Shown piece by piece: positions 24,503 to 32,882 of a stretch of 64,000 nt of DNA (position 1 is the first letter of the stretch; the number at the start of each line of letters is the position of its first letter). The stretch comes from Australimonas brisbanensis. GTDB taxonomy: Bacteria > Chloroflexota > Dehalococcoidia > Lucifugimonadales > Australimonadaceae. A program made the position numbers and the translations under genes. The stretch spans positions 27,814 to 91,813 of the forward strand of contig JAYQTA010000008.1 in NCBI GenBank assembly GCA_038147155.1, read 5' to 3'. Under the pieces are notes generated by a model that worked only from the letters and a program-made list of their open reading frames with translations, was not told where the DNA came from and searched no databases.

Positions 24503-25561
24503 ATGCCCGTCATCGACTCGGATGCCCACGTGCTGGAGACCGAGCAGACCTGGGAGTACACCCTCCCGGAGGACGCCGCGTACAAGCCGCAGATAGTCAC
24601 CCGTGGCGACGGCAAGCGGTTCTGGCTGGTGGACGGGCAGGTGAAGGGCGAGGTCCGCGGGATGGTGGCCGCCAAGGGGCTGGACGAGTCGGTCACGCGC
24701 AACATGGTCACCGACCCGGCCAAGCGGTTCATGGACGACATCGCCGGGCGCATCGACCACATGGACGAGCTGGAGATCGACGTCCAGGTGCTCTACCCCT
24801 CCATGTACATCCAGCGCTGGTGCGAGACGCCCCAGTCCGAGATGGCTATGTCCCGCGCCTACAACCGGTGGCTCGCCCACATCTGGGAGGAGGGGAAGGG
24901 CCGTCTGCGCTGGACGTGCATCCTGCCCCTCTCCAACATGGACGAGGCCATCAAGGAGGCGCGCTGGGCCAAGGAGCACGGCGCCTGCGGCATCACCATC
25001 CGCCCCGTGGAGGGCGAGCGGCTGCTGGTGGACGAGTACTACGACCCGCTCTACCGCGAGGCCGTGGCGCTGAACATGCCCATGGCTGTGCACATCGGCA
25101 ACTCCAACCCCATGTTCCCCAAGCTCATGGCGGCGGACAAGGCGGGCGGCACCTTCGCGACCTTCCGCCTCACCTCGGTGGCGGCCGCGCACGCGGTCAT
25201 CTCCAACGACATCGCAAAGAAGCACCCCCAGTTGCGCTTCGGCATCGTGGAGGCCTCCAGCCAGTGGGTGCCCTACGTGGTGCACGACCTGCGCCGCCGG
25301 CTCAACACCCGCGGTCGCACCCTGGCCGCCGAGCCCTTCAAGGCCCACAACGTGTGGGTGACGTGCCAGACCGACGACGACATCCCCTACGTGCTCAAGT
25401 ACGCGGGCGAGAGCCAGCTGCTCATCGGCACCGACTACGGGCACCAGGACCAGTCATCGGAGATCGAGGCGCTGCGGAACATCCGCAAGTCGGGCGACAT
25501 CGACCCGGCCATCGTGGACCGCATCCTGGGCGAGAACGCCATCACCTTCTACGGGCTGTAA
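24503..25561 (+). CDS. amidohydrolase-family (Amidohydro_2) protein
   Basis: This 352-residue TIM-barrel metal enzyme starts PVIDSDAHVLE (D-x-H metal motif). It includes MAVHIGNSNP (His) and ends LLIGTDYGHQDQSSEIE with the catalytic Asp in GTDYGH. It is a distant paralogue of the protein at 2541-3704. Family members hydrolyse or decarboxylate cyclic/aromatic acids. Strong ribosome site (GGAAGGAGG) and a clear promoter; single-gene unit. Substrate unknown. Confidence 0.85.
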   Translation: MPVIDSDAHVLETEQTWEYTLPEDAAYKPQIVTRGDGKRFWLVDGQVKGEVRGMVAAKGLDESVTRNMVTDPAKRFMDDIAGRIDHMDELEIDVQVLYPSMYIQRWCETPQSEMAMSRAYNRWLAHIWEEGKGRLRWTCILPLSNMDEAIKEARWAKEHGACGITIRPVEGERLLVDEYYDPLYREAVALNMPMAVHIGNSNPMFPKLMAADKAGGTFATFRLTSVAAAHAVISNDIAKKHPQLRFGIVEASSQWVPYVVHDLRRRLNTRGRTLAAEPFKAHNVWVTCQTDDDIPYVLKYAGESQLLIGTDYGHQDQSSEIEALRNIRKSGDIDPAIVDRILGENAITFYGL

Positions 25562-25589
25562 GCGTTGCCCGGCGGTAATGGCGGGCGAG

Positions 25590-25721
25590 AGGGGTACCCA
25601 GATTCGATGCTGGGGCGGTTGCCCGCTGCCATGAGCGATCGCCCAGCGATCGGAGACGGGGTAGCGCCGAGGCGCGCAGGGGAGCCCCCTGGAACGAGCG
25701 AGCGCCAAGCGAGCGGGGGCG
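25590..25721. repeat. dispersed palindromic repeat, partial copy
   Basis: It contains GCCATGAGCGATCGCCCAGCG then CGGAGACGGGGTAGCGCCG, GCAGGGGAGCCCCCTG and GAACGAGCGAGC, i.e. the right half of the element at 6340-6730. It fills the gap between two convergent genes and runs up to the stop codon of the CoA-transferase gene. Confidence 0.7.
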
Positions 25722-26954
25722 CTACTCCAGCACGCCCGCATCGCGCAATGCCCGGTAGCGCTCATCGCTCACGCCCCACAGCTCGCGCAGCACCTGTTCG
25801 GTGTGCTGGCCAAGCATGGGCGCGGGCCGGTACTGGGGCGGCGTCGCGGAGAGGGTGAAGGCGTTGCCGTCGGCGGCATAGCGCCCCATCTCCGGGTGCT
25901 CCAGCCACACGAAGTGCTCCCGATGGGCCAACTGCGGGTCGGTGAACAGGTCGCGGCAGTCGTTGACGGCCCCGGCAGGCACGCCTGCGCGGGCGCACGC
26001 CTCCATCACCTCGGCGGGGGTGCGGCCCGCCGTCCAGGCGGCGATCGCCGCGTCCAGCTCGCCCTCGTGCGCCTTGCGCCCCGCCACCGTCTCGAAGCGC
26101 GGGTCGGCAGCCAGCCCCGGCTTCTGCATCAGCAGCATCAGCGATTGGAAGGAGGCATCGTCCGGGCACGCGATGGTCACCCACCGCTCCTCTCCCGCGC
26201 ACGGGTAGGCAGCATGGGGGGCCATGTCCGGGTCGGCGTTGCCGTCGCGCTGGGCGACCCGCTCGTTGGCGGCGTGGTCCAGCAGCGGCACGCCTGCGTA
26301 GTAGAGCGAGGCCTCCAGCTGCGAGACGTCGATGTGCTGCCCCTCCCCGGTGCGCCGCCGGTGCTCCAGCGCCGCGGCGATGGCGGCGATGGCCAGGTGC
26401 GGCACCAGGAAGTCGGTGTAGGCCCCGTAGGGGGAGACGGGCACGCGGTCCGGCCAGCCGGTGCCGTTGGTCAGGCCGCTGAGGGCCGTGAGCACGGGGC
26501 CGTAGCCCGGCTGGGCATCATACGGCCCGCCCCGGCCCAGCATGGAGGCGCTGAACATCACCACGCCGGGGTTCTTCGCCCGTACCGCCTCGTACCCCAG
26601 CCCCCACTTCTCCATGACGCCGGGGGTGAAGTTCTCCGCCACGATGTCTGCCCACTCCGTCGCCGCCACGAAGGCGAGGGCCCGCCCGCGCTCATCGCCC
26701 ATGTCCAGGGCAAGGCCCAGCTTGCCGGAGTTGTAGGTGGACCAGTAGCCGGAGCGGTTGATGCCCGGCTTGCCCTCTGCGAAGGGCGGGCCGTCGCGGA
26801 TGACGTCGGGCCGCTTCGCCGATTCGACCCGCACCACCGTCGCGCCGAAGTCCGACAGATAGCGCGTGGCCATGGGGCCGATGACCACCCAGGAGAAGTC
26901 CAGGACCTTGAGCCCAGCGAAGGGCTTGCCCACGGAGGGCTGCGGAGTGCTCAC
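25722..26954 (-). CDS. CaiB/BaiF-family CoA-transferase-like subunit lacking the catalytic Asp
   Basis: This 410-residue class III CoA-transferase fold has GLKVLDFSWVVIGPMATRYLSD at the N-terminus (split motif) and GRDGPYD-like GGPYDAQPGYGPVLTALSGL at the active-site region. There the catalytic Asp of the family appears to be Gly (YGPVLTALSG versus TDLTGMALGG in the neighbour). It starts at GTG overlapping the neighbour's stop codon by 4 bases. The pair may be a two-subunit transferase in which only one chain is catalytic, as known for benzylsuccinate CoA-transferase; this is inference. Confidence 0.82.
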   Translation of the reverse strand: MSTPQPSVGKPFAGLKVLDFSWVVIGPMATRYLSDFGATVVRVESAKRPDVIRDGPPFAEGKPGINRSGYWSTYNSGKLGLALDMGDERGRALAFVAATEWADIVAENFTPGVMEKWGLGYEAVRAKNPGVVMFSASMLGRGGPYDAQPGYGPVLTALSGLTNGTGWPDRVPVSPYGAYTDFLVPHLAIAAIAAALEHRRRTGEGQHIDVSQLEASLYYAGVPLLDHAANERVAQRDGNADPDMAPHAAYPCAGEERWVTIACPDDASFQSLMLLMQKPGLAADPRFETVAGRKAHEGELDAAIAAWTAGRTPAEVMEACARAGVPAGAVNDCRDLFTDPQLAHREHFVWLEHPEMGRYAADGNAFTLSATPPQYRPAPMLGQHTEQVLRELWGVSDERYRALRDAGVLE

Positions 26955-28207
26955 GCCACCACCCCCTGAGCGCGCAGCGCGCTGATGTCGTCGGGGCCCA
27001 GGCCGCACCAGCCGGCCAGCACCTCGTCCGTGTGCTCACCCAGCCGGGGCGCGCGACCCACCCGCAGCGGCGCCGCGGAGGCGCGGGCCCACGGGCCCAG
27101 GGTGGTCATGGGCTCCCCGTCGGGGCCCTCCACCTGCCGGTAGAAGCCGCGCGCCTCCAGCTGGGGGTAGGTGAGCAGGTCAGCGGCATCGTTCACCGGG
27201 AACAGGAGCACCCGGCGGGCGATGGCCCCCTCGGACAGCTCGCGCTTGGTGCGCGGGGCGAAGAAGCGCTCCAGGGTGCGCTCCATGGCATTGAGCAGCG
27301 TGTCCGGTATCTGGCCGAAGCCGAAGCCGCCGAAGTCCACCCCGTCCAGCTCCGGGTCGCCCTCGTTCGTCTCGTTGACCCACGCCACCAGCGCGGCCAT
27401 GTTGCGCCCGCCGGAGCGCCCGCCGGGTTGGATGAAGTTCACGTAGCCGTCGGCGCACGGGTAGTTGATGCGCAGCCGCTTGCCCGCCCCCAGCGGCCGG
27501 TAGGGCCCCTGGCGGGTGAGGATCACCTGGTTCAGGTCCCAGAACTGGGGGGCGTGGGAGAGGGTGCGCGCCACCGCCTGCTGGCAGGAGGCGTCCACCC
27601 ACTGTCCCTCCCCGCTCCATGAGCGCGCCTGATGCGCCACCATAGCCCCGGCGGCGGCGGCCGCTGCGCCCAGGCTCCAGAAGTGGGGGATGCTCACGCG
27701 CAGCGGCGGCCTATCAGCATCGCCGGTAAGCCACATGAACCCGCCCAGGGCCATGCCCGTCAGGTCCGTGGCGTTCATGCCCGCGTAGGGGCCGTCCTGG
27801 CCGAAGGGACTCACCGACACATAGATGAGCCGGGGATTTGCGGCGCGCAGCGTCTCGTAGTCGAGGCCCACGGAGGCCATGAAGCCGGGGCGGAACGATT
27901 CCACCAGGAAGTCGGCCTGCTCCGCCAAACGTGCCACCAGCGCGCGCCCGGCGAACGAGGCGAAGTCCACGACGCAGGAGCGCTTGTTGGCTGCGTACAG
28001 CTGCCAGAACAGGGAGTTCTCGATGTCGGGGGCGTCCTTCCAGTAGGGCGCGATGCCCCGCGCCACGTCGCCCCCCGGCGGCTCCACCTTCACCACGTCG
28101 GCGCCCAAATCGGCCAGGACGCGCCCGGTGAAGATGCCCCGGTCGTCGGCCAGGTCCAGCACTCGCAGGCCAGACAGCATGCCCCCGCCCACAGCCGGTG
28201 CGGCCAT
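26951..28207 (-). CDS. CaiB/BaiF-family (class III) CoA-transferase, probable catalytic subunit
   Basis: This 418-residue protein has SGLRVLDLADDRGIFTGRVLAD (truncated motif: LRVLDLADD) at the start and the active-site region GPYAGMNATDLTGMALGGF with the expected Asp. It transfers CoA between carboxylic acids in the cytoplasm. It lies 3 bases after the acyl-CoA dehydrogenase gene and overlaps the second CoA-transferase gene by 4 bases. The three genes form a beta-oxidation-like or acid-activation operon. Confidence 0.87.
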   Translation of the reverse strand: MAAPAVGGGMLSGLRVLDLADDRGIFTGRVLADLGADVVKVEPPGGDVARGIAPYWKDAPDIENSLFWQLYAANKRSCVVDFASFAGRALVARLAEQADFLVESFRPGFMASVGLDYETLRAANPRLIYVSVSPFGQDGPYAGMNATDLTGMALGGFMWLTGDADRPPLRVSIPHFWSLGAAAAAAGAMVAHQARSWSGEGQWVDASCQQAVARTLSHAPQFWDLNQVILTRQGPYRPLGAGKRLRINYPCADGYVNFIQPGGRSGGRNMAALVAWVNETNEGDPELDGVDFGGFGFGQIPDTLLNAMERTLERFFAPRTKRELSEGAIARRVLLFPVNDAADLLTYPQLEARGFYRQVEGPDGEPMTTLGPWARASAAPLRVGRAPRLGEHTDEVLAGWCGLGPDDISALRAQGVVA

Positions 28208-28210
28208 CGC

Positions 28211-29317
28211 CTACAGGCCCAGGGCCGCGCCGAGGCTCTGGCGCAGGTGGCGGGGGCCGCCCAGGAAGTGGTAGAGGGTGCGCGACATCTGGGTGTGCAG
28301 GCTCAGGCCGTACTCGCGCACGATGCCGATGCCCGCATGCGCGTCGTGGGCGCTGTTGCACCCCAGGTAGTAGGCCTCCTTCGCCACGGCGGCGGCGGTG
28401 AGCGATGCTGCAGAGAGTTCGTCCTCCGGTTTGCCGGTATCCGCCTTCCAGGCCGCCTCGTAGGCCGTCCAGCGGGCGGCATCCTTCTGGTTCACCAGAT
28501 CGATGATGTGGTCCTGCACCCGCTGGAAGCGCCCGATGGGCTGCTGGAACTGCACACGGGTGCGCGAGTAGTCGAGGCTCATCTGCGCCACGCGCTCCAG
28601 CGCACCGGCGGCGTAGGCGCACAGCACCGGCAGCGCGCGGGAGAGAGTGCGCTCCCAGTCGGCCCAGCGGGCCACCAGCGCATCGGCGCCCACGCGCACC
28701 CCGTCCAGGCGCACCTCGGACAGCCCCGTGGCGAAGCCCGCCAGGGGGCGCACCGACACGCCCGCCGCGCTCACCGGCACGGCGAAGAAGCCCACCCCGT
28801 CCGCCAGGCGCGCGGCCACCAGCAGGTGGGTGGCATCGTCCGCGTGCAGCGCGTGGGGCTTGACCCCCGTGAAGGTGAAGCCGTCGCCCGCGGGTGTGGC
28901 GGGCATGCGCACGTCGTCCTGCGCCCACCCGTCCTCCGGCTCGGTGAGCGCCAGGGCGAAGGCCACCTGCCCCTCGGCGATGGCCGGCAGGTGGGCCGCC
29001 TGCTGCTCAGGGGTGCCCCCCTGCTGCACGAGCAGGGCCGCCAGCACGCCGGACGAGAACGCCAACCCCGGCACGGGGCCCTTGCCCAGCTCCTCGAACA
29101 CCACTGCGGCGTCGGTGATGTTCCCGCCCACCCCGCCGTGCGCCTCCGGCACCAGCACCGACAGGAGGCCCGTCTGGGCGATGGGCCCCCACAGGCTCCC
29201 CGCCGTGCGCTCGCCCCGGTCGATGGCGACCAGCGCCTCGCGGGTGGCATCGCGCCGCATCAGCTCGGCCACGGTGGCCTGGAGCATCTTCTGTTGTTCG
29301 TTGAGGGTCAGGTCCAT
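28211..29317 (-). CDS. acyl-CoA dehydrogenase
   Basis: This 368-residue protein has the three acyl-CoA dehydrogenase parts: helical start (LTLNEQQKMLQATVAELM), middle beta domain (FALALTEPEDGWAQDDVRM), and C-terminal helical FAD part with RVQFQQPIGRFQRVQDHI and GIGIVREYGLSLHTQM. It introduces an alpha-beta double bond into an acyl-CoA using FAD. First gene of the three-gene unit with two CoA-transferases. The start is ATG at 29317 with GGGAG upstream. Confidence 0.88.
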   Translation of the reverse strand: MDLTLNEQQKMLQATVAELMRRDATREALVAIDRGERTAGSLWGPIAQTGLLSVLVPEAHGGVGGNITDAAVVFEELGKGPVPGLAFSSGVLAALLVQQGGTPEQQAAHLPAIAEGQVAFALALTEPEDGWAQDDVRMPATPAGDGFTFTGVKPHALHADDATHLLVAARLADGVGFFAVPVSAAGVSVRPLAGFATGLSEVRLDGVRVGADALVARWADWERTLSRALPVLCAYAAGALERVAQMSLDYSRTRVQFQQPIGRFQRVQDHIIDLVNQKDAARWTAYEAAWKADTGKPEDELSAASLTAAAVAKEAYYLGCNSAHDAHAGIGIVREYGLSLHTQMSRTLYHFLGGPRHLRQSLGAALGL

Positions 29318-29447
29318 GGGTCTCCCGCCTGGCGAGGGGCTGCCGGGCGCTGCCCCGGCGGCCCCCTTTCTACCACGCGAGCCCCCTGTGACGCGGAGGC
29401 GCCGGATGGCGGGGCCCCTGTCCACGGTCGTTGGAGGTCGAAGGAGA

Positions 29448-29581
29448 CTAGCGACCCTTGGCCTTCCCGTTGCCCTGGTCGTGGGGGACGGTGACGCTCA
29501 CCTGCCCAACGCAGGAGGAGACCCCGTCGTCAGCGCCAGCATGCTCACCAGTACCAGCAGCAGGACACCAAATCGTCGCAT
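29448..29581 (-). pseudogene. short secreted-peptide gene with a frameshift
   Basis: A good ribosome site (GAGGAG, 8 bases) precedes an ATG at 29581. The frame encodes a signal peptide, MRRFGVLLLVLVSMLALTTG, but stops after 27 codons. Dropping one G from the GGGG run restores a frame through SSCVGQVSVTVPHDQGNGK to a stop at 29448, i.e. a 40-45 residue secreted peptide. Either a recent frameshift, a sequencing error in the G run, or only a very short peptide. Function unknown. Confidence 0.45.
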
Positions 29582-29690
29582 CGCACACGCTCCTCGGGAC
29601 GGATTCCACAGGGCCCCCCTGCGGCGGGCACGCTACGAACCGGCCTTCTTATGAACAAGACCACGCGCGCCGCTCGCTCGCGTGCCCCGC

Positions 29691-29696
29691 TATACT
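29691..29696 (+). promoter_or_regulatory. -10 element TATACT
   Basis: GC-TATACT-CGCCCC lies 28 bases before the molybdopterin-subunit start codon. It is the closest match to the TATAAT consensus among the local -10 elements. Confidence 0.55.
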
Positions 29697-29724
29697 CGCC
29701 CCACCCTCCCCCAAGGAGCCTCCC

Positions 29725-31962
29725 ATGCCCACGACGCCCTACCGGGTCATCGGCACCGCATCCCCCCGCGCGGACGCGGTGGAGAAGGTGACGGGCCGCG
29801 CCCGCTACACGGCGGACACCACCATTCCGGGGATGCTATGGATGAAGGCGCTGCGCAGCCCCTACGCCCACGCGCGCATCGTGTCCGTGGACACGGCGGC
29901 GGCGCGGGCGCTGCCCGGCGTGCACGCGGTGCTCACGGGAACGGACGTGGCCGGGGTGCGCTTCGGGCGGCGCCTGCGCGATGTGCCGGTGCTGGCGCAG
30001 GGGGTGGTGCGCTTCGTGGGCGAGCGCGTCGCCGCAGTGGCAGCCGAGTCGGCGGCCATCGCCGAGGCGGCGTGCGCGCTCATCGAGGTGACCTACGAGG
30101 AGCTGCCCGCCGTGCTGGACCCGCAGGCGGCGCTGGCCGCCGATGCGCCGGTGCTGCACCCGGACGTGAACTCCTACGCCGGGCTGCCCCGGCCGGTGGA
30201 GGGGCACCTGAACGGCTTCGTGCGCGATACCTGGGGCACGGGCGAGGTGGCGCGCGGGTTCGCCGAGGCCGAGGTCATCGTGGAGGGGACGTACCGCACC
30301 CAGCGCGCCCACCAGGGGTACATGGAGACGCACGGGTGTCTGGTGTGGGCGGACCCGGACGGGCACGTGGACGTGTGGGCGCCCAACAAGGCCCCCCACC
30401 GCCTCAAGCACGACGTGGCCGCCGCCCTGGGCATGCCGGAGGAACGGGTGGTGGTGCACCACTCGGCCATCGGCGGGGACTTCGGCGGCAAGGGCTCACC
30501 CATGGACGTGCCCGCCTGCTACTTCCTCTCCCAGGCCACGGGCCACCCGGTGCGCGCCGCGATGACCTACGCCGAGGAGCTGGCGGCGGGCAACCCGCGT
30601 CACGCCTCGGTGGCGCACCTGCGCACGGGCCTCAGGCGCGACGGCACGCTGGTGGCGCATGAGGCGCGCATCCTCTTCGACTCCGGAGCCTACGGGGGCT
30701 TCAAGCCGGTGCCGGGGGTGAACCTGCCGGGGGCGGCCCACGCGGCGGGGCCGTACGTCATCCCCCACGCGTTCATCGAAGCCGTCCACGTCTACACCAA
30801 CGCGGTGCCCGGCGGCTTCTACCGCGGCCCCGGCGCGGTGCAGGCCAACTTCGCCATCGAATCGCACATGGACGTCATCGCCGCCCGGCTGGGGATGGAC
30901 CCCATCGCCCTGCGCCGCAAGAACCTCATCCAACCGGGCCAGATGACGGCGATAGGCCACGAGGCCCCGGAGATGAACCCGGTGGGCACGCTGGATGCGG
31001 CGCTGCGCACGGCGGGTTGGGATGCCCCCAAGCCGCCGAACGTGGGCCGGGGCATCTCCCTCGCCTACAAGGGGCAGGGGGAGGGCGTCTCATCGGCGGG
31101 GGTGGAGCTGCGCACCGACGGGACGGTGGTGGTGCACACCTCGGTGTTCGAGCAGGGCACGGGGAGCTACACGGCCTTCGCGCAGATGGTGGCTGAGGAG
31201 CTGGGCCTGCGTCCGGATGAAGTGGCGGTGGAGCCGTGGGACACGGACGTTGCCCCGTTCGATACCGGCATCGGCGCATCGCGGGTGACCCGCGTGACCA
31301 CCCCCGCCGTCCACCAGGCCGTCTCCGAGGCGAGGGCGGCGCTCATCACCCTGGCCGTCAGCGCCCTGGGCTGGCCGAGGGACCAGGTGCGGGTGGCCGG
31401 GCACGAGTTGGTGCGCGCCGACACGAGCGCGCGCTGCCCGTGGGTCAGCTTGGTGGCGCCCACGGGCGAGGCGATCGTCACCCAGGCAACGTCCAGGGTG
31501 CGGGAGGAGTCGCCCGTGGCCTCCTTCATGGCGGCCATCGCCGAGGTGTCGGTGGACCCGGAGACGGGCCAGGTGCGCCTGCTCAGCGTCACCTCGGCGC
31601 ACGACGTGGGCCAGGTGCTCAACCCCATCGGCCACCAGGGGCAGGTGAACGGCGGCATCATGCAGGCCATCGGCCACTCGCTGATGGAGGAGGTGGGCAT
31701 CGGGGAGGACGGGCGCGTGGACGTGGCGAGCCTGGCCGACTACAAGCTGCCCACCAGCGCCGACGTCCCTGAACTGCGCACGGTGCTGGTGGAATCGGAG
31801 TCGGGGCTGGGGCCCTACCGCACCAAGGGCATCGGTGAATACGCCATCGAGGCGCTCGCCGCCGCCGTGGCCAATGCCGTGGCCGACGCGTGCGGGGCGC
31901 GGGTGAGAAGCCTGCCGGTGACGGCGGAGAAGGTGTACCGGGCGCTGCGCCAGGGGGACTGA
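29725..31962 (+). CDS. xanthine-dehydrogenase-family molybdopterin-binding subunit
   Basis: In this 745-residue large subunit, residues 10-120 are the a/b hammerhead domain (VEKVTGRARYTADTTIPGM, LHPDVNSYAG). The rest binds the molybdopterin cofactor: SAIGGDFGGKGSPMDV, PGGFYRGPGAVQANFAIES, and the catalytic Glu in TKGIGEYAIEAL. These enzymes hydroxylate heterocycles or oxidise aldehydes or CO. The FAD and 2Fe-2S subunits that normally accompany it are not in the window on either side, so it is an orphan gene or its partners are elsewhere. Ribosome site AAGGAG. Confidence 0.9.
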   Translation: MPTTPYRVIGTASPRADAVEKVTGRARYTADTTIPGMLWMKALRSPYAHARIVSVDTAAARALPGVHAVLTGTDVAGVRFGRRLRDVPVLAQGVVRFVGERVAAVAAESAAIAEAACALIEVTYEELPAVLDPQAALAADAPVLHPDVNSYAGLPRPVEGHLNGFVRDTWGTGEVARGFAEAEVIVEGTYRTQRAHQGYMETHGCLVWADPDGHVDVWAPNKAPHRLKHDVAAALGMPEERVVVHHSAIGGDFGGKGSPMDVPACYFLSQATGHPVRAAMTYAEELAAGNPRHASVAHLRTGLRRDGTLVAHEARILFDSGAYGGFKPVPGVNLPGAAHAAGPYVIPHAFIEAVHVYTNAVPGGFYRGPGAVQANFAIESHMDVIAARLGMDPIALRRKNLIQPGQMTAIGHEAPEMNPVGTLDAALRTAGWDAPKPPNVGRGISLAYKGQGEGVSSAGVELRTDGTVVVHTSVFEQGTGSYTAFAQMVAEELGLRPDEVAVEPWDTDVAPFDTGIGASRVTRVTTPAVHQAVSEARAALITLAVSALGWPRDQVRVAGHELVRADTSARCPWVSLVAPTGEAIVTQATSRVREESPVASFMAAIAEVSVDPETGQVRLLSVTSAHDVGQVLNPIGHQGQVNGGIMQAIGHSLMEEVGIGEDGRVDVASLADYKLPTSADVPELRTVLVESESGLGPYRTKGIGEYAIEALAAAVANAVADACGARVRSLPVTAEKVYRALRQGD

Positions 31963-32063
31963 GGGCTTCTCTCTGCCCATGGGTACCCGGTACTCCACCA
32001 ACCCCGCCCCTCTGCGCGCGGAGCGTCACTGCCCGAAGGTACGATGCGCGCCAGCAACCGTTG

Positions 32064-32090
32064 CCCTACCATCCGGGCCGCTGGTGCGTT
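32064..32090 (+). promoter_or_regulatory. candidate ECF-sigma promoter, copy 1
   Basis: A 27-base stretch starting CCCTACC and ending GCTGGTGCGTT matches the stretch at 32810-32836 in 21 of 27 positions without gaps. It is 49 bases before an ATG (32140) in front of the sigma gene; the other copy is 46 bases before the macA start. The spacing and TGCGTT 3' end suit an ECF-type promoter. Confidence 0.55.
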
Positions 32091-32239
32091 ATAGGGGGAG
32101 ACGGGCCCGCGGGACGCCGTGGGCCACGGACGGGGGAGCATGAACGGACGCAGCGAAGCGACGGCGCACGCCGCAGCGCTCACGGGCGCTGCGTCCGCAC
32201 GCGCACGCCTGTCCACCCCCCTCGCTGGTACGAGCGGCC

Positions 32240-32815
32240 GTGGTGGAGCGCTACGATGCCCTCTTCCCCCGGGTCCACCGCTATATCGCCGTCCGCATCG
32301 GCTCTCCCGATGCCGCCGAGGATCTGGCCGCCGACGTGTTCGTGCGCGCGCTGCGCTTCGCCACCTCCTACAAGGGCACCGGACGGCCCATCGAGGCGTG
32401 GATCTTCCGCATCGCCCACAACTTGGTGGTTGACCACCTGCGCAGGCGGGGGCGCTCGGCCAACGTCGTCCCCCTGACGGACGCGGAGGAACTGGATAGC
32501 GGCGAGCGCACCGGCGAGCGGCTGGAGCGCGCGCAGGACATCGCCCTGCTGAACCAGGCCCTGGAGCACCTGACCGAGGCCCAGCGGCAGGTCATCGCCC
32601 TGCGCTTCGGCGCGGGGCTGCGCTCGGATGCGGTGGGCGAACTGCTGGGCAAGAACGCCGGTGCGGTGCGCTACCTGCAGCACGCCGCCATCGAGAAGCT
32701 GCGCAAGGTGCTGGCGAACCTGGGCATGGAGATGCCCGCATCCCCCACCTCATCGAGACGGTGCGCGGCTTCGGCTACCACTACGCCCCGCCGGAGCGCT
32801 AGAACCCGACCCTGA
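32240..32815 (+). CDS. ECF-type RNA polymerase sigma factor
   Basis: Region 2 is YDALFPRVHRYIAVRIG through AEDLAADVFVRALRF to IAHNLVVDHLRRRG. Region 4 is LNQALEHLTEAQRQVIALRFG to LGKNAGAVRYLQHAAIEKLR. No anti-sigma gene follows. The GTG at 32240 lacks a good ribosome site. An ATG at 32140 (GGGGGAG upstream) is in another frame, so a frameshift near 32235 or a shorter protein is possible. The last ~25 residues read across, out of frame, the end of a response regulator (32716-32802), so the C-terminus is probably not original. Confidence 0.8.
   Translation: MVERYDALFPRVHRYIAVRIGSPDAAEDLAADVFVRALRFATSYKGTGRPIEAWIFRIAHNLVVDHLRRRGRSANVVPLTDAEELDSGERTGERLERAQDIALLNQALEHLTEAQRQVIALRFGAGLRSDAVGELLGKNAGAVRYLQHAAIEKLRKVLANLGMEMPASPTSSRRCAASATTTPRRSARTRP
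32716..32802 (+). pseudogene. remnant of an OmpR-type response-regulator C-terminus
   Basis: In the frame +2 to the sigma gene, 28 codons and a stop read EPGHGDARIPHLIETVRGFG and then YHYAPPER. This is the typical end of a winged-helix response regulator (compare ETVRGFGYRFVPAR at 4079). No other part of the regulator is present. It marks a deletion or recombination junction inside the sigma gene's 3' end. Confidence 0.7.
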
Positions 32816-32836
32816 CGTTCCGGCGGCTGGTGCGTT
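32810..32836 (+). promoter_or_regulatory. candidate ECF-sigma promoter, copy 2
   Basis: A 27-base stretch starting CCCTGAC and ending GCTGGTGCGTT, 46 bases before the GTG of the export operon. It matches the stretch at 32064-32090 in 21 of 27 positions. It overlaps the end of the sigma gene. Confidence 0.55.
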
Positions 32837-32882
32837 CCCCTTTCGCAACCCGCTCCCCAGAGCGGGCCTCAGGAGGTACGCC

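Noticed and set aside
29498..29581. The TGA in the short secreted peptide as a selenocysteine codon
   Set aside because: The frame after this TGA is Pro/Thr/Arg-rich and not peptide-like, and no stem-loop in the right place was evident; a one-base shift in the G run is the simpler reading.
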